Source: an uncultured Candidatus Thioglobus sp. | GTDB taxonomy: Bacteria > Pseudomonadota > Gammaproteobacteria > PS1 > Thioglobaceae | Length of the DNA stretch: 59,021 nucleotides | NCBI GenBank assembly: GCA_910595805.1 | Contig: CAJVCK010000006.1 | Coordinates: 1-59,021 of the forward strand | Direction: 5' to 3' | In this document: positions 56,290 to 59,021 of the stretch, piece after piece | How the letters are laid out: each line of letters starts with the position of its first letter | Position numbering within the stretch: the first letter of the stretch is position 1 | Position numbers and translations under genes: made by a program | Notes under the pieces: generated by a model | The model's input: only the letters and a program-made list of their open reading frames with translations | Told to the model about the DNA's origin: nothing | Databases searched by the model: none

Positions 56290-58704
56290 TTATTTTGTTA
56301 ACGATAAATACAGCTCTGGTAACTTCTCAGGCAATCGCTCAACATTGTCAAGCACCAAAAAGTTTTGAGCCCCAAAAATCCTTGATACATATTCATCTGC
56401 ATGTGGATCAAGTGTTAAGCAAAATGTATTAATACCCTCTCTAGCTAATTCTTCAACAGCACGCTTTGTATCAAAACGTAGGTATTGAGGGTCGTTTTCA
56501 TCATTATCTGCTGGTTCGCCATCGGTCAATAAAAATAGAATTTTTTTACTACTGCCTCGTTCATTAAGTAACGAGCCTGCATGACGAACCGCTGCGCCCA
56601 TCCTGGTTGATAGTTGGCCTGTCATCCCTGCTAAATGCGCTTTAGCTTCATCACCATATTCTTCATCAAAATCTTTGAATCGATAATACTCTACATCATG
56701 GCGCCCATTAGAGTCAAAACCATGTATCGCAAATGGGTCGCCAATTTTATCCATAGCATCTGCCATAAGGGCAGCTGCTTCGCGTGACAAATCTAGAATA
56801 GTTGGCTGGTTATTTTCTTCAGACTCATCATCATTCTTTTTATTTGCATTCGCTATAAGATCAGACTTAGAAGATGGCAATGGGTCATTAGTTGACTCTG
56901 ACAAGTCAACTAACAATATAACCGACAAGTCTCTAATCTGAAGGGTCGTTCGTATGCCTATACGAGGATCAGGCTGCATGCCACGACGAATATCAATCAT
57001 TGCATTAATTGCCTCATTCAAGTCAATTTCATCTCCATCTTCAACTTTTCTTTGTCTGATCAGGCCTTGTGGCTGCACAGCCTCAATAAGATGTTTTAGT
57101 CGTCTTACAAGTGGCTTATGACGCTCTAAAATATCTTCAATAACTTCCGTGTCTCCAGATTTTGGTCGCTTTTCTAATAAAGTTACCCAACTCGGCCTTT
57201 CTAGTTGAGTCTGATAGTCCCACTCGTGATAATGGACTGGCGAAGAGATAGGTTCTTTACCTTCCATTTCATTCCATGAAACACCCTCATCTTCATAAGG
57301 AAATAACTCTGTACCAAGAACCCAAATTTCTTGCGCATCATCGCCAGCATTTGGAACTTCAACTTCATTAATCATTTCCATCAAACTGACATATTTGCGA
57401 ACTTGTTGTGTTTCGCCTGGTAATAGCTCATGGCCTTCTTCAACATGATCAGGCGACTGCCATAAACATCGATTATCATCTCGGTAAACATTACTGTATT
57501 TATCATGACTTGAATTTAAAACAAGATCTGACTCTAGAATTTTTTGCGCAAGGTTCAAACCAATTTCGCGAGAAATTTCTGATTCTGATATACGGTCTTT
57601 ACAAGCTATGAATTGTTGGCGAGCATCTATAACCAATGGATGATCGTCTCGATAATCTTCATCTATCAAAGCTCTTGCCATTCTATCCAAAATAGGTTGA
57701 AGCGTATTATCAGGACTCTTATCTACTGGAAGTAAATTAATCCACAACTGCTTCATTCCTGGAAATTTTTCAACGGCTAAAAACTCAACACGCGCATCCT
57801 CGATTACACCAATAATCAATCGCTGTAAATTGCTTAACTCTTCTAGAGCATTCTCATCATATGAGGAAAAAACAATATGTGCCGCCGCATGCGCAGAACT
57901 AGCACGATAAACATCCATGCCCAAAACGATTGAATCTTCATCAGCATCTTCTGAGGGTTTGTAATCATCAAAAGCATCAGGAAGATGAATAAAATAATGC
58001 TCAATGTATGGCTGATAACCTTCACGTGTTTCATAGTCACCAGAGGTTGGGCGAATAAAAAAATCACGCCCCCATAACGATCTTAGGTACATGTTTAATC
58101 TTCGTTGAATATTAACGAAAAGCACACCACGTTGCTCTTGTTTTAAGATTGCTTTAGCTTGCTCACTTTTTAGACTAAAGTATTCAGCTTGCGCCTCAAA
58201 ATCATCACGATAAGCAGAAATACCCCAGGAAGTCCAACGTCTAAGCCCACCTAATGTGAGCTGACCAAGCAAGACATCGAGGCTTTCTAAGAAAGGCCTG
58301 ATTGCTCTTGGAGCTTTTGCTACCAAGTTATTCAATAAGCCTAAGTAGGCTTTAAATAGATCTATTTCTCCGAGTCGGCTTGCTGCAATTGGTGCTGTTG
58401 AGAAAACCAACGCAATAACTTCAGAACTCGTTCTTGAGTACATCTTAATTGCAATAGAATGCAAATCAGGTACTGCCTGTTCGCCAATCTCTTTTGCAAC
58501 AATAGGTGCACTTTCAATGAATGAAATAACTAATTCAACACCGCGTCCAATTGATTTTAATCCTAATGCAGCCTCTAGATAAGATTGCAAACCTCGTGGG
58601 CTAAAAACACGCGTTGCCTCATGCCAATTCGCCTCAAGAACCTCGCCAGACTGCTCGCCTAACTCCTCAAGAAGATCTTCATAATCTGATAATTGAACTG
58701 ACAT
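56290..58704 (-). CDS. cbbO: VWA-domain protein CbbO (NorD family)
   Basis: 804 residues. A long alpha-helical N-terminal region (about 1-570) and a C-terminal von Willebrand A domain whose MIDAS is complete: D600-L-S602-E-S604, a Thr in GQLSTRMGAA near 703, and Asp in FLLTDGEPAD near 730. In the known CbbQO activase the MIDAS of CbbO docks on an acidic residue of RuBisCO while CbbQ supplies ATPase force. 54 nt separate it from cbbQ. An acidic, Asp/Ser/Asn-rich insert (about 615-640) lies inside the VWA domain. NorD is the alternative name. Confidence 0.85.
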   Translation of the reverse strand: MSVQLSDYEDLLEELGEQSGEVLEANWHEATRVFSPRGLQSYLEAALGLKSIGRGVELVISFIESAPIVAKEIGEQAVPDLHSIAIKMYSRTSSEVIALVFSTAPIAASRLGEIDLFKAYLGLLNNLVAKAPRAIRPFLESLDVLLGQLTLGGLRRWTSWGISAYRDDFEAQAEYFSLKSEQAKAILKQEQRGVLFVNIQRRLNMYLRSLWGRDFFIRPTSGDYETREGYQPYIEHYFIHLPDAFDDYKPSEDADEDSIVLGMDVYRASSAHAAAHIVFSSYDENALEELSNLQRLIIGVIEDARVEFLAVEKFPGMKQLWINLLPVDKSPDNTLQPILDRMARALIDEDYRDDHPLVIDARQQFIACKDRISESEISREIGLNLAQKILESDLVLNSSHDKYSNVYRDDNRCLWQSPDHVEEGHELLPGETQQVRKYVSLMEMINEVEVPNAGDDAQEIWVLGTELFPYEDEGVSWNEMEGKEPISSPVHYHEWDYQTQLERPSWVTLLEKRPKSGDTEVIEDILERHKPLVRRLKHLIEAVQPQGLIRQRKVEDGDEIDLNEAINAMIDIRRGMQPDPRIGIRTTLQIRDLSVILLVDLSESTNDPLPSSKSDLIANANKKNDDESEENNQPTILDLSREAAALMADAMDKIGDPFAIHGFDSNGRHDVEYYRFKDFDEEYGDEAKAHLAGMTGQLSTRMGAAVRHAGSLLNERGSSKKILFLLTDGEPADNDENDPQYLRFDTKRAVEELAREGINTFCLTLDPHADEYVSRIFGAQNFLVLDNVERLPEKLPELYLSLTK

Positions 58705-58725
58705 AGAGAATAATAATAACTTGTT

Positions 58726-58947
58726 TTAATCTGGCCAAATACGTCGCGGACGAGCAACTGAACTATCTGTCATTTTTTTGACAGGCTTTTTAGCAGCAGG
58801 CTTTTTAGCAGCAGGCTTTTTAGCAGCAGGCTTTTTAGCAGCAGGCTTTTTAGCAGCAGGCTTTTTAGCTATTGATTTTTTATCAACAGGTTTGTCTTGT
58901 TCAGGCTTATTAATACTTTCAACTAACTTATCTTCCAATTTACTCAT
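58726..58947 (-). CDS. Small cationic KKPAA-repeat protein in the cbb cluster
   Basis: 73 residues, no family recognised. A charged start (MSKLEDKLVESINKPEQD) leads to five tandem KKPAA units (about residues 29-54) and a basic end SVARPRRIWPD. Looks disordered, like the tails of histone H1-like or AlgP proteins; no membrane or signal segment. Strong AGGAGA ribosome binding site, so translation is likely. It lies 21 nt before cbbO and 15 nt after another gene on the same strand, so it is probably in the cbb message. DNA, RNA or RuBisCO binding are only guesses. Confidence 0.75.
   Translation of the reverse strand: MSKLEDKLVESINKPEQDKPVDKKSIAKKPAAKKPAAKKPAAKKPAAKKPAAKKPVKKMTDSSVARPRRIWPD
58786..58860. 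repeat. 15-bp tandem repeat, five perfect copies
   Basis: CTTTTTAGCAGCAGG five times without a mismatch, plus a 9-bp start of a sixth. It encodes the KKPAA units on the minus strand. Identity at synonymous positions points to recent expansion by slippage; copy number may differ between strains. Confidence 0.95.
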
Positions 58948-58962
58948 CTTATCTCCTCTTAT

Positions 58963-59021
58963 TTATCTTTCAATAACTTCTTTAATCAATGATTCAATAT
59001 CGTTAACCGCTGTGTCACCAC
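58963..59021 (-). CDS. C-terminal end of an unidentified gene at the window edge
   Basis: An open frame reading GDTAVNDIESLIKEVIER then TAA, entering from the right edge. Only 18 residues are visible, too few to name. It is 15 nt upstream of the KKPAA gene on the same strand, so it is probably the preceding gene of the cbb operon. Confidence 0.5.
   Translation of the reverse strand, partial: GDTAVNDIESLIKEVIER

Noticed and set aside
55432..58704. NorQ-NorD pair of nitric oxide reductase
   Set aside because: The families are close, but no norB or norC is present; the CbbQ/CbbO call fits better, though the decisive neighbour lies beyond the right edge.
58786..58860. CRISPR or intergenic satellite
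   Set aside because: 15-bp units without spacers, in frame inside a reading frame with a strong ribosome binding site.
1..59021. Prophage, integrative element or genomic island
   Set aside because: No integrase, transposase, tRNA, direct-repeat boundary or composition shift was seen; nearly all genes are core functions.

Overview
The window looks like one contiguous piece of the core chromosome of an AT-rich, autotrophic, sulfur-oxidiser-type gammaproteobacterium. The SUP05/Thioglobus group and the related bivalve symbionts are the best guess. The grounds are classic gammaproteobacterial gene pairs (rplM-rpsI, dusB-fis-purH, aceF-lpd, 6S RNA upstream of the 5-formyl-THF cyclo-ligase), ubiquinone genes, and a RuBisCO-activation pair (cbbQ, cbbO) beside two anion transporters at the right-hand end. 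The organism is an inference; no rRNA gene is present to settle it. I see no insertion sequence, prophage, CRISPR array, tRNA or integron. Base composition looks even throughout and gene packing is tight, with many 1-20 nt overlaps.

Layout. 1-8.1 kb, plus strand: 3' end of selO, ridA, recG, ubiC-cmoA, a trpG/pabA amidotransferase, rhodanese-glutaredoxin-gpsA, a histidine phosphatase and a Bax-type glucosaminidase, closed by a bidirectional terminator shared with rplM-rpsI on the minus strand. 9.2-17 kb, plus strand: tatD, tcdA, a thioredoxin-like protein, deaD, cspA, sbcB, nth, a DUF1841 gene and a fructosamine-kinase-family gene. 17-23.4 kb, minus strand: hisH, hisB, asd, a Nif3-like gene, hisC, thiD, dsbA, folK, folB. 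23.4-25.6 kb: plsY facing a YadGH-type ABC exporter. 25.8-36.7 kb, plus strand: aceF-lpd-pcm, an MMPL/RND exporter, then the coupled run nadB-def-dusB-fis-purH. 36.8-38.7 kb, minus strand: a secreted methionine-rich repeat protein and avtA. 38.8-41.5 kb: an unknown 134-residue gene, dbpA (minus), 6S RNA and the cyclo-ligase. 41.5-50.7 kb, minus strand: a UbiH-family hydroxylase, pmbA, a TauE/SafE-like protein, corC, rnfH, hisA, comM, tsaD, lptB, birA. truA then stands alone on plus. 51.5-59 kb, minus strand: an SLC13 permease, a SulP permease, cbbQ, cbbO, a small Lys/Ala/Pro-repeat protein and the edge of another gene.

Most of the window is housekeeping: nucleotide, cofactor and amino-acid synthesis, tRNA modification, DNA repair, envelope export. 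The less ordinary parts are four. (1) A predicted secreted protein of about 112 mature residues, of which 30 are methionine, built from 15-residue repeats; a candidate promoter upstream of it overlaps 21-bp tandem repeats. (2) A strongly cationic KKPAA-repeat protein encoded by perfect 15-bp tandem repeats, in line with cbbO and cbbQ. (3) SulP and SLC13 anion transporters directly downstream of cbbQ, with a 10-bp-arm palindrome in the gap. (4) RNA-level elements: a clear 6S RNA, and a cspA leader that can pair next to its ribosome binding site and carries a possible 16-codon upstream reading frame.
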